This document shows, one piece after another, positions 54,025-63,216 of a stretch of DNA of 64,000 bases. The translations under genes were made by a program, and so were the position numbers. Under the pieces are notes generated by a model that was not told the DNA's origin, ran no database searches, and saw nothing but the letters and a program-made list of their open reading frames with translations. Every line of letters starts with the position of its first letter. Positions within the stretch are counted from its first letter, which is position 1. The DNA is from Nostoc sp. XA010 (GTDB lineage: Bacteria; Cyanobacteriota; Cyanobacteriia; Cyanobacteriales; Nostocaceae), in contig NZ_JAIVFX010000004.1 in NCBI RefSeq assembly GCF_020829625.1, positions 141,220-205,219 on the forward strand. The letters run 5' to 3'.

Positions 54025-54429
54025 TTAAAATCTTATTCCCAGTTGCCCGTTAAAGCCACGAATAGAATTGTAACCAGCACCGACAAAAACGTTATCAGCA
54101 GCACTTACCTGAACGCCACCTGAAACTGCAACACCTTTATCTTCTGAATAAAGTCCAACTCCTACATAAGGTGAAATTACAGGCAAGCTGATAAATTTTA
54201 AAACATCTACTCCCGTAGCACCATCAGGGCCAGTTCCTAGCTCAACGCCAAAATTTAAAGCCCTAGCTCCTACAGCATAAGTTACATCACCATCTTTTCC
54301 ACCGACTGAAACCCAAGGTTGCGGTATAACTTGAGCCGATGCTTGACTTGGGGTAAATAAAGCTAACAAACATATAGGTGTAAGTAATGTTTTAGCAATA
54401 ATCGCTATTTTCACGTTATTTTCTTCCAC
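54025..54429 (-). CDS. Small exported beta-strand protein, unknown
   Basis: A 134-residue protein with an N-terminal signal peptide (IAIIAKTLLTPICLLALF ... SQASA, cleavage likely before QVIP). The mature ~100 residues have alternating glycine-rich strands (WVSVGGKDGDVTYAVG, VGVGLYSEDKGVAVSGGVQV, VGAGYNSIRGFNGQLGIRF) and a C-terminal Phe. This resembles a small outer-membrane or surface barrel-like protein. The start is GTG at 54429, or a later GTG. No family is recognised. Confidence 0.65.
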   Translation of the reverse strand: MEENNVKIAIIAKTLLTPICLLALFTPSQASAQVIPQPWVSVGGKDGDVTYAVGARALNFGVELGTGPDGATGVDVLKFISLPVISPYVGVGLYSEDKGVAVSGGVQVSAADNVFVGAGYNSIRGFNGQLGIRF

Positions 54430-54712
54430 TAACTAGTGTGTTTTAATTGTCTTCTCACAACTGCCCTTACTTCAACACTACTGTTAACTAAAGTTTGGCC
54501 ATGATGGCTAGTCGTGACGGATTGAACCTCATTTGAGTGCCCGATGAGTTCAAGCATTATTTTAGTCATGTAATATTAGTTACAGCAGGAGACGCGATCG
54601 CGAACAGTTTTTACCCTTCTTCTAATGGAGACGAAGACAGCAAACGGGTTCTCCAAAGGAGTACCAAAGCAAATGCGATCGCCAAACAAGCTTGATACTC
54701 ACGGCAGCAACT

Positions 54713-55009
54713 CTACTCAAAAGTGGATACATCTCGCAGCAAACTAGGAATTTCCCCTTGAGATAAAGGAAACTCCAGCAAGGTTTCTCTAAGACCCAAA
54801 TATCCAGATTCAGCAAACGACAAAAGCATTCGTGAAAGCGCTAGCCAAACCTCCGGTTCGTATTCCCAATCACGATAACGCGAAGCTTTACCAGCAATTG
54901 AACGTAGCGCCCAGAAATAAGAGTTCCGCACCACCGAACCACCCTTCTTAAACTCTGGTAAATCTTCGTGATGAATAAAAAGTATTTGATTTTCAATTTT
55001 GGCTCTCAT
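54713..55009 (-). CDS. Hypothetical protein
   Basis: A 98-residue soluble protein, MRAKIENQILFIHHEDLP ... VRNSYFWALRSIAGKASRYR ... EVWLALSRMLLSFAESGYL, ending LLRDVSTFE. It has helical character and no motif that I recognise. It could be a small conserved cyanobacterial protein; coding is supported by length, composition and no competing frame. Directly upstream lies a heptamer repeat (TTTTGGA/TTTTAGA). Confidence 0.5.
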   Translation of the reverse strand: MRAKIENQILFIHHEDLPEFKKGGSVVRNSYFWALRSIAGKASRYRDWEYEPEVWLALSRMLLSFAESGYLGLRETLLEFPLSQGEIPSLLRDVSTFE

Positions 55010-55414
55010 GTAAATTTTGGATTTTGGATTTTAGATTTTAGATTAAAAGTAAATTTTAAGTATGGTGCATTACGGCTTTAGCCTAACGCACCATGTTGGC
55101 GGCGCGTCAATACGGTTCAGTTAAGGATAATTGTAGGTTGGGTTTCACTTCGTTCAACCCAACAAATGCCCGAAAATGTTGGGTTTCGTTCCTCAACCCA
55201 ACCTACGCAAATTTATTTTTCTGGCTTAACTGAACCGTATTGGGCGGTGCGTCGTCTTTATCTTTTCTCTGTGTTCTCTATGCCTCTGTAGTTCAATAAA
55301 TAACTTTTAAACCGCAGAGGCACAGAGAAGCCAGTGCGTCCTTGCAGTTCCCCAACCTACGCAGTTTATGGTTTCTAATAATCTAGAGATTCCTTTGCAA
55401 AATCTCCTTCCTTG
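55010..55414. repeat. Repeat-filled intergenic region
   Basis: TTTTGGA/TTTTAGA heptamers (55012-55045), an ATGGTGCATTACGG...CCTAACGCACCAT hairpin (55062-55094), a MITE-like element (55108-55242) and a CTCTGTG/CGCAGAGGC repeat (55260-55330). No gene is seen. Confidence 0.6.
55108..55242. mobile_element. MITE-like element with perfect 17-bp terminal inverted repeats
   Basis: CAATACGGTTCAGTTAA (55108-55124) and TTAACTGAACCGTATTG (55226-55242) are exact inverted repeats. Inside, GTAGGTTGGGTTTC and CAACCCAACCTAC form a further nested palindrome. At 135 bp it has no coding capacity and the form of a non-autonomous transposable element. A target-site duplication could not be defined. Confidence 0.75.
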
Positions 55415-57520
55415 TTAAAAATTGGCACTTAAACCCACACGAAAAGTGAATCCAGGGCTATATATGCGATTAACTCGCTCATATTGCTCACCCAGTAGAT
55501 TTTCTAAGTAAACTGTCAGTCCTAAATTGGTAGTTAAAGGTATACGACCGGTGAAATCTAAATTCACGAAAGATGGTGCAAAATCTGTAGCCTTATCACC
55601 AGGGTTAGCAAAGATGGATCTACGAGCGCCACTATTGTAGGTAACATACAAGTTAGCCTGCCATCCCGCATTTTCATAACCTACGCCAGTTTGAAGTACA
55701 GAGTAGGGAATCAAACCTAACTGTAAACCTCTGTCTGTACCTGTTTTTATTTGAGCATCTGTATAAGTATAGTTGAGGAAAGTTGACCAGCCTGAAGCAA
55801 TTCTTAATTGCAAAGCTGCTTCTAAACCATTGGTATCTACTAATCCAATGTTTTCCCATCTTCCGGCGATGACTCCCAAGCGATCGCCTATACTACTACC
55901 AAAGTAAGTAAACTGTCCAATTAGATTTTGAGAAAAATTTACATCTACTCCTGCACTCCAAGTAGAGCCAGTTTCCGGACTTAAATCAGGATTAGGTTCC
56001 CAACCATGAACTGTATCATAAACATACAACTGATCTAACCCAGGATTGCGTTGTGCCCCTGCCCAACTTCCACGCACTGCTACTATTGGTGTGACGGCAT
56101 AACGTAACCCAACACTAGGATTGAGATAATTTCCAAACTGGCTGTCAAAGGTTTGCCTTAGTCCTAAATCTATCAGAAAATTATCGCTAATATTCCAAGT
56201 ATTGACAGCAAATAAAGCTGTATTGAACAAACTTCTATCTTCAGTTTCATTAGTGGCAATCCTACTAGGATTTGTACTAAAAACATCACCGTTTAAATCG
56301 GTGTTTTTTAAATCTAATCCCCAACGCAATTTATTATTGGAAGTAATTTTCCACTCATGATCTACTCTGGCTGTGAGTTGTTGTGTATCTAAAGTTCCTG
56401 TACGGTAAAATGCTCCTGTAGGGCCATAAGTACTAAAGTAATCTTGGTTATAACCAATTGAAGTTGTAAGATTAGAGCTTTCCCCATTACCTAGTCGAGT
56501 TTTCCAAGATAAGCCGACATTTAAACCATCGTGGTCTAATCTATCTCTTTGCAGCAGAGGGAAACCGAAATAAATTAAACCACGACGACTGCTGAGTGCA
56601 GTAACATCTAAATTCAGAGAATTTTTCTGATCTAAATCTACTCCAATGCTACCAAAATAGGTACTTGTAGCTGTGTCTGCATTGAATAAAAATCCTTGTT
56701 CATCACGATTAGCAGCACCTACAGGGACGCGGTAACGGTTATCTGTAAAGAATCTTTCAAAGCTAAAGTTGTACTTGACATTATCAGATGAACCACCATA
56801 GGTTACTTGTTGATTATTTAAACTTAATGAGCCAAATTCTGCACTAGCGCTCAATTTAGGTTTGCCATAACCTTCCTTGGTGATAATATTCACAACTCCC
56901 CCAAAGGCTGAAGAACCATATAAAGCGGAGGCTGTACCGCTATATAATTCCACTCGTTCAATAGCCTCTACAGGAATGCTATTTAAGTCAGTTCCACCAT
57001 GATAAGTGTTGACATTATTGTTAATTGGTCTGCCATTAATCAGAAATACAGACTGATTAATTGAGGCTCCCCGATAGTATGTACCTGTGTGAGTATCTGC
57101 ACCATGACCTACATCATTGATAGCAAAACCAGGCATTCTTTTTAAAATATCGGCTAAACTTGTAGCGCCCTGCTTTTGAATTTCTTCTTTATCAATTACG
57201 TAAGTTGGAGTAGATTGAGGTAAGTTGTCTGGTTCGGCGATTACTTCTATAGAAATATCTGCATCATCACTCGGAGTTTGCTCTGTTTCTGGCTGATCTG
57301 GATTAACTTCACTCGGTGCAGATTGTTGAGTTAATAATTCGGCATTAGTGACGGGTAGCTCAATTTCACTCAAACTCGGAATATTTAAAATGACTTCAGT
57401 TGATTTATCAGTATTTCTCTGCTTAATTTCACTTTCAGCAGCAAAGCCAGGAAACACTATCAGTAAACTCGGTAAAGCAACTGTTAGCAACAATAAATCC
57501 TTTTTCACGTTCTCTTTCAC
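55415..57520 (-). CDS. TonB-dependent outer-membrane receptor
   Basis: A 701-residue receptor. It has a signal peptide (DLLLLTVALPSLLIVFPGFAA), then a ~70-residue acidic/Pro-rich segment, a likely TonB-box region (DISIEVIAEP) and the plug domain (TYVIDKEEIQKQGATSLADI ... MPGFAINDVG ... VFLINGRPINN ... IERVELYSGTASALYGSSAFGGVVNIITKEG). A 22-strand-type barrel follows, ending in aromatic FTFRVGLSANF. It imports a siderophore, cobalamin or similar ligand using TonB-ExbBD energy. No transport or biosynthesis partner adjoins it, so the ligand is unknown. The start is GTG at 57520. I could not identify a Fur box or a B12 riboswitch upstream. Confidence 0.92.
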   Translation of the reverse strand: MKENVKKDLLLLTVALPSLLIVFPGFAAESEIKQRNTDKSTEVILNIPSLSEIELPVTNAELLTQQSAPSEVNPDQPETEQTPSDDADISIEVIAEPDNLPQSTPTYVIDKEEIQKQGATSLADILKRMPGFAINDVGHGADTHTGTYYRGASINQSVFLINGRPINNNVNTYHGGTDLNSIPVEAIERVELYSGTASALYGSSAFGGVVNIITKEGYGKPKLSASAEFGSLSLNNQQVTYGGSSDNVKYNFSFERFFTDNRYRVPVGAANRDEQGFLFNADTATSTYFGSIGVDLDQKNSLNLDVTALSSRRGLIYFGFPLLQRDRLDHDGLNVGLSWKTRLGNGESSNLTTSIGYNQDYFSTYGPTGAFYRTGTLDTQQLTARVDHEWKITSNNKLRWGLDLKNTDLNGDVFSTNPSRIATNETEDRSLFNTALFAVNTWNISDNFLIDLGLRQTFDSQFGNYLNPSVGLRYAVTPIVAVRGSWAGAQRNPGLDQLYVYDTVHGWEPNPDLSPETGSTWSAGVDVNFSQNLIGQFTYFGSSIGDRLGVIAGRWENIGLVDTNGLEAALQLRIASGWSTFLNYTYTDAQIKTGTDRGLQLGLIPYSVLQTGVGYENAGWQANLYVTYNSGARRSIFANPGDKATDFAPSFVNLDFTGRIPLTTNLGLTVYLENLLGEQYERVNRIYSPGFTFRVGLSANF

Positions 57521-57693
57521 ACCAAATAAAAACAGTCACCACCTAGTATTGTTGCTGTAATAGTAAAATCATGTCAAAAGACACGCTGTCATATTTCCAC
57601 AGTCTCATATATTTACTACTACGTAGCAACTACGAATTACGTTAGCATTGAGAAAACTGAACGCTTCACAAACACTATAGAAGACAATAAATT

Positions 57694-58320
57694 ATGATTC
57701 AAACCTTACGCAAATTAGTTACATTCGATGAATTCGTTGCTAAATACCCTGACAACACTGGAAAACGTTATGAATTGCATGATGGAGTAATAGTTGAAAT
57801 GTCCCAACCCACAGGCGATCATGAAGAGGTAGTTGGATTTTTAGCCTTTGAAGTTACTAGAGAGTGTATTCGTTTAAATCTCCCCTACTTCATACCCAAA
57901 ACAGCATTAGTCAAACCGCCTGAAAATGAATCTGCTTACTCACCAGATGTGCTGATATTAAATCGCCCCAATTTAGTAAACGAACCTCTGTGGAAAAAAG
58001 AATCTACTGTAAGCCAAACAGAATCAATACCCTTAGTAGTTGAGGTAGTGAGTAGTAATTGGCGTGATGATTATTTAAAAAAAGCTGCTGATTATGAAGC
58101 TGTAGGCATTCCAGAATACTGGATTGTAGACTATGCTGCTTTAGGCGGTAGGCGATTTATTGGCAACCCCAAACAACCAACTGTTTCGCTCTACACTTTA
58201 ATTGATGGAGAATACCAAGTCAGCCAGTTTCGAGGTAGCGATCGCATTATCTCACCTCTGTTCCCCGAATTAAATTTAACCCCCGAACAGATTTTTCAAG
58301 TCGGTGGATACTCTGTATAA
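57694..58320 (+). CDS. Uma2-family (DUF820) putative nuclease
   Basis: A 208-residue protein of the Uma2 family, a PD-(D/E)XK-fold group hugely expanded in filamentous cyanobacteria. Core motifs are LVTFDEFVAKYPDN, KRYELHDGVIVEM, YSPDVLILNRPNL (catalytic Asp), PLVVEVVSSNWRDDYLKKA (E-x-x-S with the lysine helix) and YEAVGIPEYWIVD. Function in cells is not established. It is monocistronic. Confidence 0.9.
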   Translation: MIQTLRKLVTFDEFVAKYPDNTGKRYELHDGVIVEMSQPTGDHEEVVGFLAFEVTRECIRLNLPYFIPKTALVKPPENESAYSPDVLILNRPNLVNEPLWKKESTVSQTESIPLVVEVVSSNWRDDYLKKAADYEAVGIPEYWIVDYAALGGRRFIGNPKQPTVSLYTLIDGEYQVSQFRGSDRIISPLFPELNLTPEQIFQVGGYSV

Positions 58321-58693
58321 CTCTTACACTATTAGAAAAGAGCGATTTCCGTTACAGACAAAATTTGTTGTCGCAAACTCTTTAGTAAATCTAGAGTTTT
58401 TCGTAAGGGTAATTAAAATGAGTGCTGAATGTGCAGGTATCAGAAAAGTAAGCGGTAAAGCAATAACTACACTGAGAAATAATCGCCAAAAATAACTCAT
58501 AATACCAAATGAGGATAGGGAGTATTATTTGATATTCTTGGAACAGTGTTTTTGTAAAAACTTTAATCCAAAATTCAAAATCTAAAATCCAAAATTGGTA
58601 TCAGTATCCTATTGGACAATTTCGGCAGCACTAAAATTAGCGGGACAAAAAGCCCCGTGAATTGTTAATTATTGAAGTTAGATTTTAGTCTAC
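58321..58693. other. Intergenic region, no gene seen
   Basis: About 370 bp. AAAATTCAAAATC/CTAAAATCC-type heptamers occur near 58565-58595. A weak 63-codon frame at 58304-58495 is not supported. Confidence 0.5.
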
Positions 58694-58810
58694 TAGGACT
58701 TACGCAAAATATCTCTCAAACTCTGATTTCTCCGTGTCCTCTGCGCCTCTGCGGTAGCCTGCGGCAAGCCGAAGCGTCTACGTTATTCCGTAACTCGTGC
58801 GTAAGTCCTA
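58694..58810. mobile_element. MITE-like element with 13-bp terminal inverted repeats
   Basis: TAGGACTTACGCA (58694-58706) and TGCGTAAGTCCTA (58798-58810) are perfect inverted repeats bounding 117 bp. A common TCTGCGCCTCTGCGG string and a nested palindrome (GTAGCCTGCGGCAAG ... region 58754-58781) lie inside. The right end stops one base from the petJ stop codon, so the element forms the 3' untranslated region of petJ. Confidence 0.78.
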
Positions 58811-58811
58811 T

Positions 58812-59147
58812 CTACTTCCAGTCCTTATCTGCTTGTGTAAGCACATAAGCAGTTACATCTTCAATCTGGTTAGCTTTTAAACGGCTACCGAAAGCAGGCA
58901 TGGCATTTTTACCTTTTGTAACTTGGGCGATAATCGCCTCTGCTGAGTACATATCATACTTTTCTAAAGCTTCTTTCTTCAGGTTCTTAGGAGCTTGAAC
59001 CAGATTTTTACCTCCTGCATGACAAGAGGCACAATTAGCACTAAATACTTTAGCTCCACTAACAGCATCTGCTGCCAAAGCTGGACTGCTGAAGGCAAAG
59101 GTGAAGATTGCTATGCCTAACAGCATCACCGTAATAATTTTTTTCAT
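58812..59147 (-). CDS. petJ: Cytochrome c6
   Basis: A 111-residue precursor. The signal peptide ([20 protein letters not shown] ... ALA) directs the ~86-residue mature protein to the thylakoid lumen. The heme site is CASCH, followed by GGKNLV. The axial Met lies in [11 protein letters not shown], and the C-terminal helix is [13 protein letters not shown]. It carries electrons from cytochrome b6f to photosystem I or cytochrome oxidase, replacing plastocyanin under low copper. It is monocistronic, with a MITE-like element immediately after the stop codon. Confidence 0.96.
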   Translation of the reverse strand: MKKIITVMLLGIAIFTFAFSSPALAADAVSGAKVFSANCASCHAGGKNLVQAPKNLKKEALEKYDMYSAEAIIAQVTKGKNAMPAFGSRLKANQIEDVTAYVLTQADKDWK

Positions 59148-59505
59148 TTCGTGTTCTCTCTCTCTGCAATAACGGCTTATTCGCTGCGATATCCTCCATA
59201 ATTGTCAGTTGAGGCGCTGCTATAGTCAAATGACAACCTGTCAAACTTCGTTATTTTAAAGTTTCGCTGAACAGATTTAAAAATTGTAGACGAGAAACCA
59301 GCGAGATGTTACAAAAAATATTACAAGTTTTAAATGACTCGGATCAAGTAAGTAAGAAAATTTACCAATGTGATATTTTCAAATGGGTTTATACAGGTAA
59401 TAAATACGAGTCGTTTACATCGAGGAAAAATCAATCGCTAAAAATTATATACATCGACCGAAAATAGTGAAAATAAGTGAGGCTCACAAGCATTGAGGTC
59501 TGATC
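59148..59505. other. Intergenic region, no gene seen
   Basis: About 360 bp containing the petJ upstream region on the left and the upstream region of the small exported protein on the right. No conserved element is recognised. Confidence 0.5.
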
Positions 59506-59928
59506 ATGAAAAGGTTTTTATTTGTCGGTGGCGTGCTGCTAATTCTTTTTGTTTATTTTGGTTTAAACTATTCTGGCTTCTGTTTTGCAGAAAAGCGTTA
59601 CATAAGTGATGAAGAAAAAATTAGAGCAGAATTTGATTACCAAAATAGCCGGGATATATTACCGATAGAAAACTTCCCAGATCCTAAGCACATCAAGTAT
59701 AAAAGCTTTGATGAATATATAGCATTGTATCCAGAATGCTGTTCCGTCAATCCTGGCGGCCCTTATGAAGTTTCTCCTGAAGAATTTCTCGATCGCATTC
59801 TTGGATATAATTCGGGCGATGTTGTAGTGATTAATTTCCATGCACGTTATTTGAATAAAAACGGCAAGATCGAAACAGTAGAAACTCGCCTTGAAAACTA
59901 CTCGCGGAACTGCGGTGGTCTTCGATGA
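59506..59928 (+). CDS. Small exported or membrane-anchored hypothetical protein
   Basis: 140 residues with an N-terminal hydrophobic segment (FLFVGGVLLILFVYFGL) that can act as signal or anchor. The rest is polar with several Cys (ALYPECCSV and SRNCGGLR) and a strand-like VVVINFHARYLNKNGK. It has no recognised family. Similar short proteins occur beside secreted factors. It lies 42 bp before another small gene in the same direction. Confidence 0.6.
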   Translation: MKRFLFVGGVLLILFVYFGLNYSGFCFAEKRYISDEEKIRAEFDYQNSRDILPIENFPDPKHIKYKSFDEYIALYPECCSVNPGGPYEVSPEEFLDRILGYNSGDVVVINFHARYLNKNGKIETVETRLENYSRNCGGLR

Positions 59929-59970
59929 GCAATTCCTCAAACATGAAACAAAAAGTATCGGAGAAAAATT

Positions 59971-60195
59971 ATGGTTCAACTAAATGTAAACAACATAACA
60001 AATCAATATTTATACGGCCAATTAACTACTCCAACAAATCTTGCAGATGATAGTTTGATTCGCCCTAAAGATGTTACTACAACGGTTGAAGTAGGTGTAG
60101 TAGCATCTTTAGGGCAACGGGTGCTGGCAGATTTGCTGTTGGAAGTCAGTTTACTCTCATACCTGAAGTCCACGCTTAGTGGACTAAATGATTAA
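59971..60195 (+). CDS. Small hypothetical protein ending in a palindromic repeat
   Basis: 74 residues, MVQLNVNNITNQYLYGQL ... IRPKDVTTTVEVGVVASLG. A GGAG ribosome-binding site precedes the ATG at good distance, which supports translation. The final residues (KSTLSGLND) are encoded by a 19-bp palindrome that recurs 32 bp later, so the original 3' end may have been replaced by repeat insertion. The function is unknown. Confidence 0.5.
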   Translation: MVQLNVNNITNQYLYGQLTTPTNLADDSLIRPKDVTTTVEVGVVASLGQRVLADLLLEVSLLSYLKSTLSGLND

Positions 60196-60215
60196 TTCAG
60201 TCCACGCTTAGTGGA
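60167..60215. repeat. Twin palindromes at a gene end
   Basis: AGTCCACGCTTAGTGGACT (60167-60185) and AGTCCACGCTTAGTGGA (60199-60215), spaced 32 bp start to start. Each can form a stem of 7-8 bp. The first lies in the coding sequence of 59971-60195. Confidence 0.75.
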
Positions 60216-60413
60216 GTTTAGCTATGAGACTCGGAATTCATTCCGAGGCGGGATAAAAACGTAGTGCGAGATTTATTAATAAAGATATGGCTGCGACAAA
60301 ACTTGTGTATACACGGTAGCCTTCTTAAAGGGAGTTAGGGGGAATCTAAAAGTGCCCAAAGTCACAGCGAAATACTTTTCAAATAACGTCTAAGCGAGGT
60401 AAGAGGGTCATTA

Positions 60414-60920
60414 TCAATTGTGAATTCTTTCAACAGCTCCTAACTGAGTAAGCGCATCTCCTGTAACACGACAAATTCGCCAATCATCTAATATAGATGC
60501 TCCCATACTACGGTAGAATTCTTGGGCTGATTCGTTCCAATCCAGCACACTCCACTCTAAGCGCCCACAGTCACGTTCTACAGCTATCTGAGCTAATTTA
60601 GTCAAGAGAGCCTTACCAATACCTTGCCTGCGATATTCTGGTAAAACAAATAAGTCTTCCAGATAAATTCCTGGCTTAGTCAAAAATGTTGAATAATTAT
60701 GAAAAAATAGGGCAAAACCAACAGCTTGACCCGCAGATTCTGCTAAAATCGCTTCTATATATTTGTGCGATCCAAATAAATGCTCTTTAAGTTCCAGAGC
60801 ATTGCCAGTGACAGCGTGAGATAATTTTTCATACTCAGCCAGCCCCTGAATTAATTTAAACAGTACGCTGTAATCAGCTGGTTCAGCAAAACGCACAATT
60901 AAATTGCTATGCAAAGTCAT
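60414..60920 (-). CDS. GNAT-family N-acetyltransferase
   Basis: A 168-residue single-domain acetyltransferase: VRFAEPADYSVLFKLIQGLA at the N-terminus, LFVLPEYRRQGIGKALLTKL with the acetyl-CoA loop (RRQGIGKA), and EWSVLDWNESAQEFYRSMGA, the conserved motif B. It looks like the SSAT/diamine-acetyltransferase branch, so polyamines are possible substrates, though this is inference. The start at 60920 lies against a short heptamer run (TAGTCTA units, 60918-60957) that forms its leader. Confidence 0.88.
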   Translation of the reverse strand: MTLHSNLIVRFAEPADYSVLFKLIQGLAEYEKLSHAVTGNALELKEHLFGSHKYIEAILAESAGQAVGFALFFHNYSTFLTKPGIYLEDLFVLPEYRRQGIGKALLTKLAQIAVERDCGRLEWSVLDWNESAQEFYRSMGASILDDWRICRVTGDALTQLGAVERIHN

Positions 60921-60957
60921 TAGTCTATAGTCTATAGTTCATAGTCCATAGTCTATA
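60918..60957. repeat. Short TAGTCTA heptamer array
   Basis: About five TAGTCTA/TAGTTCA/TAGTCCA units in a row, overlapping the start of the GNAT gene and its presumed leader. It belongs to the heptamer class. Confidence 0.7.
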
Positions 60958-61132
60958 GGCAACTGTACAAGTTTTTTTGACTAATGATTAAAGAAAAGCC
61001 GAAAAAAGGTACAAAACGCCCTGTTGTTGCAATTTGCGAGATACTAGCTCGCCTTCATTCATTAGGCATGTGGATTTAATAAAGAGTAACTTTTGTAAGG
61101 TGTGTTACGGGCATTTGTCCTAACGCACCTAA

Positions 61133-61180
61133 AATCTAGGATGGTGCGTTATGGTACGCAATAACGCACCATCCTAGATT
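61133..61180. terminator. Perfect 20-bp inverted repeat downstream of the sigma factor gene
   Basis: The arm beginning AATCTAGGATGGTGCGTTAT (61133-61152) is perfectly complementary to 61161-61180 around an 8-base loop GGTACGCA. It lies 64 bp beyond the sigma gene stop. It could act as a terminator or be a dispersed palindrome; a related half (TAACGCACC) sits at 61121-61129. Confidence 0.6.
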
Positions 61181-61244
61181 TAAAGTTTTGCACTTTATTT
61201 GATCCATGTTCGTTAATGAAGCTAATCTATCTTCGTAGATGTAA

Positions 61245-62381
61245 TTAAATCAACCAACCTTTTAAACGTTTGGCTATGTGGGGACGGCGCAATTTTCGCA
61301 TGGCTTTGCTTTGAATTTGTCGCACTCGCTCACGAGAAAGATTGAACATGTTGCCAACTTCTTCTAAGGTACAGGGTTCGCTGGTTGTCAAACCATATCG
61401 CAGAGAAATTACATCCTTTTCCCGTGGCGTTAATACGTCACCCAAGACTTCCCAAATCTCCTGACGCATCATGTTTTCATTCATTTTTGCTTCTGGAGAC
61501 AGGTTATCTTCATCTTCTAGCAAATCCATCAATTCCGTGTCTTCTTCTTTACCGACACGGTGGTTGAGAGAAAGTGCTTGACGCCGTAGTTGTTGTAGCT
61601 GGCGTAGTTGTTGCACACTAATTTCTAAAGCTTCTGCCATTTCTCCTTCAGTAGGATTGCGACAAAGCTTTTGCTTGAGTTCTCGTTGTGCTTTTTTCAG
61701 CTTGTTAAGCTTTTCAACAATATGAATAGGTAGCCGGATTGTCCGCGCATCGTTAGCTATAGCTCTAGTAATCGCTTGTCTAATCCACCAATAGGCATAA
61801 GTAGAAAACTTATATCCTTTATCTGGATCAAACTTTTCTGTAGCGCGATTTAAACCCATTGCTCCTTCTTGAATTAAATCCAAGAAAGGCACTCCCCTAT
61901 TCAGGTATCGTTTAGCAATAGAAACTACCAATCTCAGATTCGAGCGAATCATTTTACGTTTCGCTACTCTACCTTGATACAAGCGATTTTCTAATTGCTT
62001 TTCCGTCATTTCTAGCTCGGAAGCCACCTCTACCTTAGTAGGTTCCTGTCCGAGTTTTAATTCTAAGGCTGCTTGTAATTCCCTAACTTCTTCTAGAAAC
62101 CTAACTCGCCGCGCTAACTCTACTTCTTCATCAGCTTTTAGAAGGGGATAACGCGCCATTTCTTTAAAAAATGCACCAACGGCATCATCATGCTCGGTTT
62201 TATTGTATCCCGAAGGACGGGCTGCCGCCATATCATCCCCGTCGCGTTCGTCTGATTCCAGATTTTCTACTACAATTGGAGGCTCTTCATCTGCTACTGC
62301 TTCTAAAATATCGAGTAATGGTTCTTCAATATCAGCAGTATTCTCCAGTATTTCCATTTCTCCTAATTCAACAATATTCAT
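61245..62381 (-). CDS. Group 2 RNA polymerase sigma factor
   Basis: About 378 residues with sigma regions 1.2 to 4.2. GAFFKEMARYPLL opens region 1.2. LVVSIAKRYLNRGVPFLDLI and GYKFSTYAYWWIRQAITRAI are regions 2.1-2.4. IHIVEKLNKLKKAQREL is region 3, and SPEAKMNENMM lies before region 4. TPREKDVISLRYGL with EEVGNMFNLSRERVRQI is the -35-binding helix-turn-helix. It lacks region 1.1, so it is a non-essential SigB/C/D-type factor used in stress, nitrogen or carbon responses; which one cannot be fixed from sequence. The start at 62381 has an AAGGAAA ribosome-binding site; an ATG 12 codons upstream has none. Confidence 0.93.
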   Translation of the reverse strand: MNIVELGEMEILENTADIEEPLLDILEAVADEEPPIVVENLESDERDGDDMAAARPSGYNKTEHDDAVGAFFKEMARYPLLKADEEVELARRVRFLEEVRELQAALELKLGQEPTKVEVASELEMTEKQLENRLYQGRVAKRKMIRSNLRLVVSIAKRYLNRGVPFLDLIQEGAMGLNRATEKFDPDKGYKFSTYAYWWIRQAITRAIANDARTIRLPIHIVEKLNKLKKAQRELKQKLCRNPTEGEMAEALEISVQQLRQLQQLRRQALSLNHRVGKEEDTELMDLLEDEDNLSPEAKMNENMMRQEIWEVLGDVLTPREKDVISLRYGLTTSEPCTLEEVGNMFNLSRERVRQIQSKAMRKLRRPHIAKRLKGWLI

Positions 62382-63216
62382 AGTTTCCTTTAGGCATTGT
62401 TGCTTTGTTTGGTACATAATTTAGTTACAGCTACTCGTTTGAGGCTTGGTAGTTTTCCCTAAGGGACGAATGCACCCGTTTATATAGCGAAATTCAGGCT
62501 TATGCTAATTTTTCTTCAGGAATGAAAATCGGCATCTACGTAACACATATACGTTACAGTTAGATACAACCTATAACTAAACTGGCCTTCGCACCCAACA
62601 AAACTTTCTTCTCAGGCTCCTAACAGATTATATTCTTCATTTTTTTCTTAATTACCAAATATGTCAAACCCCCTCAAACTTTCTCAACCTTAACAAACAT
62701 AGAAATCTTAGCTAACCATCCAAATATCTTAAACTTTCATATATTTTTATAAATATTTTTAATGTTTATAGCTTGGAAATCATTGGATAAATTAAAAAGT
62801 TGGTGCTGGAGTTATGCATTCCTGATTTCAATTTACCCAGATGAGAGAAATTATAATAATGGCAGCTTAATTTCAAGATATTCTTATTTGTATAAAAGCA
62901 TCTCATATACAGAAAGGGTTGAATATCTATCGATAGGCGGAAAAAGGCTACTCCCTATTTAGTAGATAGAGCAACTGTTGCAGGAAGGGCTGACATGCTT
63001 TTATTTGTATAGTGGGTACCAAATATTTATTGCATGTATAGTTGATACGAATTTGTCTAGTAGATTACATAAGAGGAAACTTATCAAGTATTATGAAGGA
63101 TAACAGTATTGGCAAATACCATTTAAGTCTAACAAAATAAAAAATTAGACTTAATTAAGCTAGGTTATTTTTGACCAGCTATGTGAGGTAAATATCTAAC
63201 TATAAAGTCATAAACT
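62382..63216. other. Long intergenic region, no gene seen
   Basis: About 830 bp, AT-rich. It must contain the sigma gene promoter at its left and the priA promoter at its right. A 66-codon frame at 62762-62962 shows no recognisable features and no good ribosome-binding site, so I do not call it. No repeat is prominent. Confidence 0.5.

Noticed and set aside
57521..57693. B12 riboswitch or Fur box upstream of the TonB receptor
   Set aside because: No recognisable B12-box or 19-bp Fur palindrome could be read in this short region.
58304..58495. 63-codon frame overlapping the Uma2 gene end
   Set aside because: It starts inside the Uma2 gene, has no ribosome-binding site of note and no recognisable sequence.
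62762..62962. 66-codon frame in the sigma factor-priA gap
   Set aside because: No family, no ribosome-binding site, AT-rich composition like the surrounding noncoding DNA.
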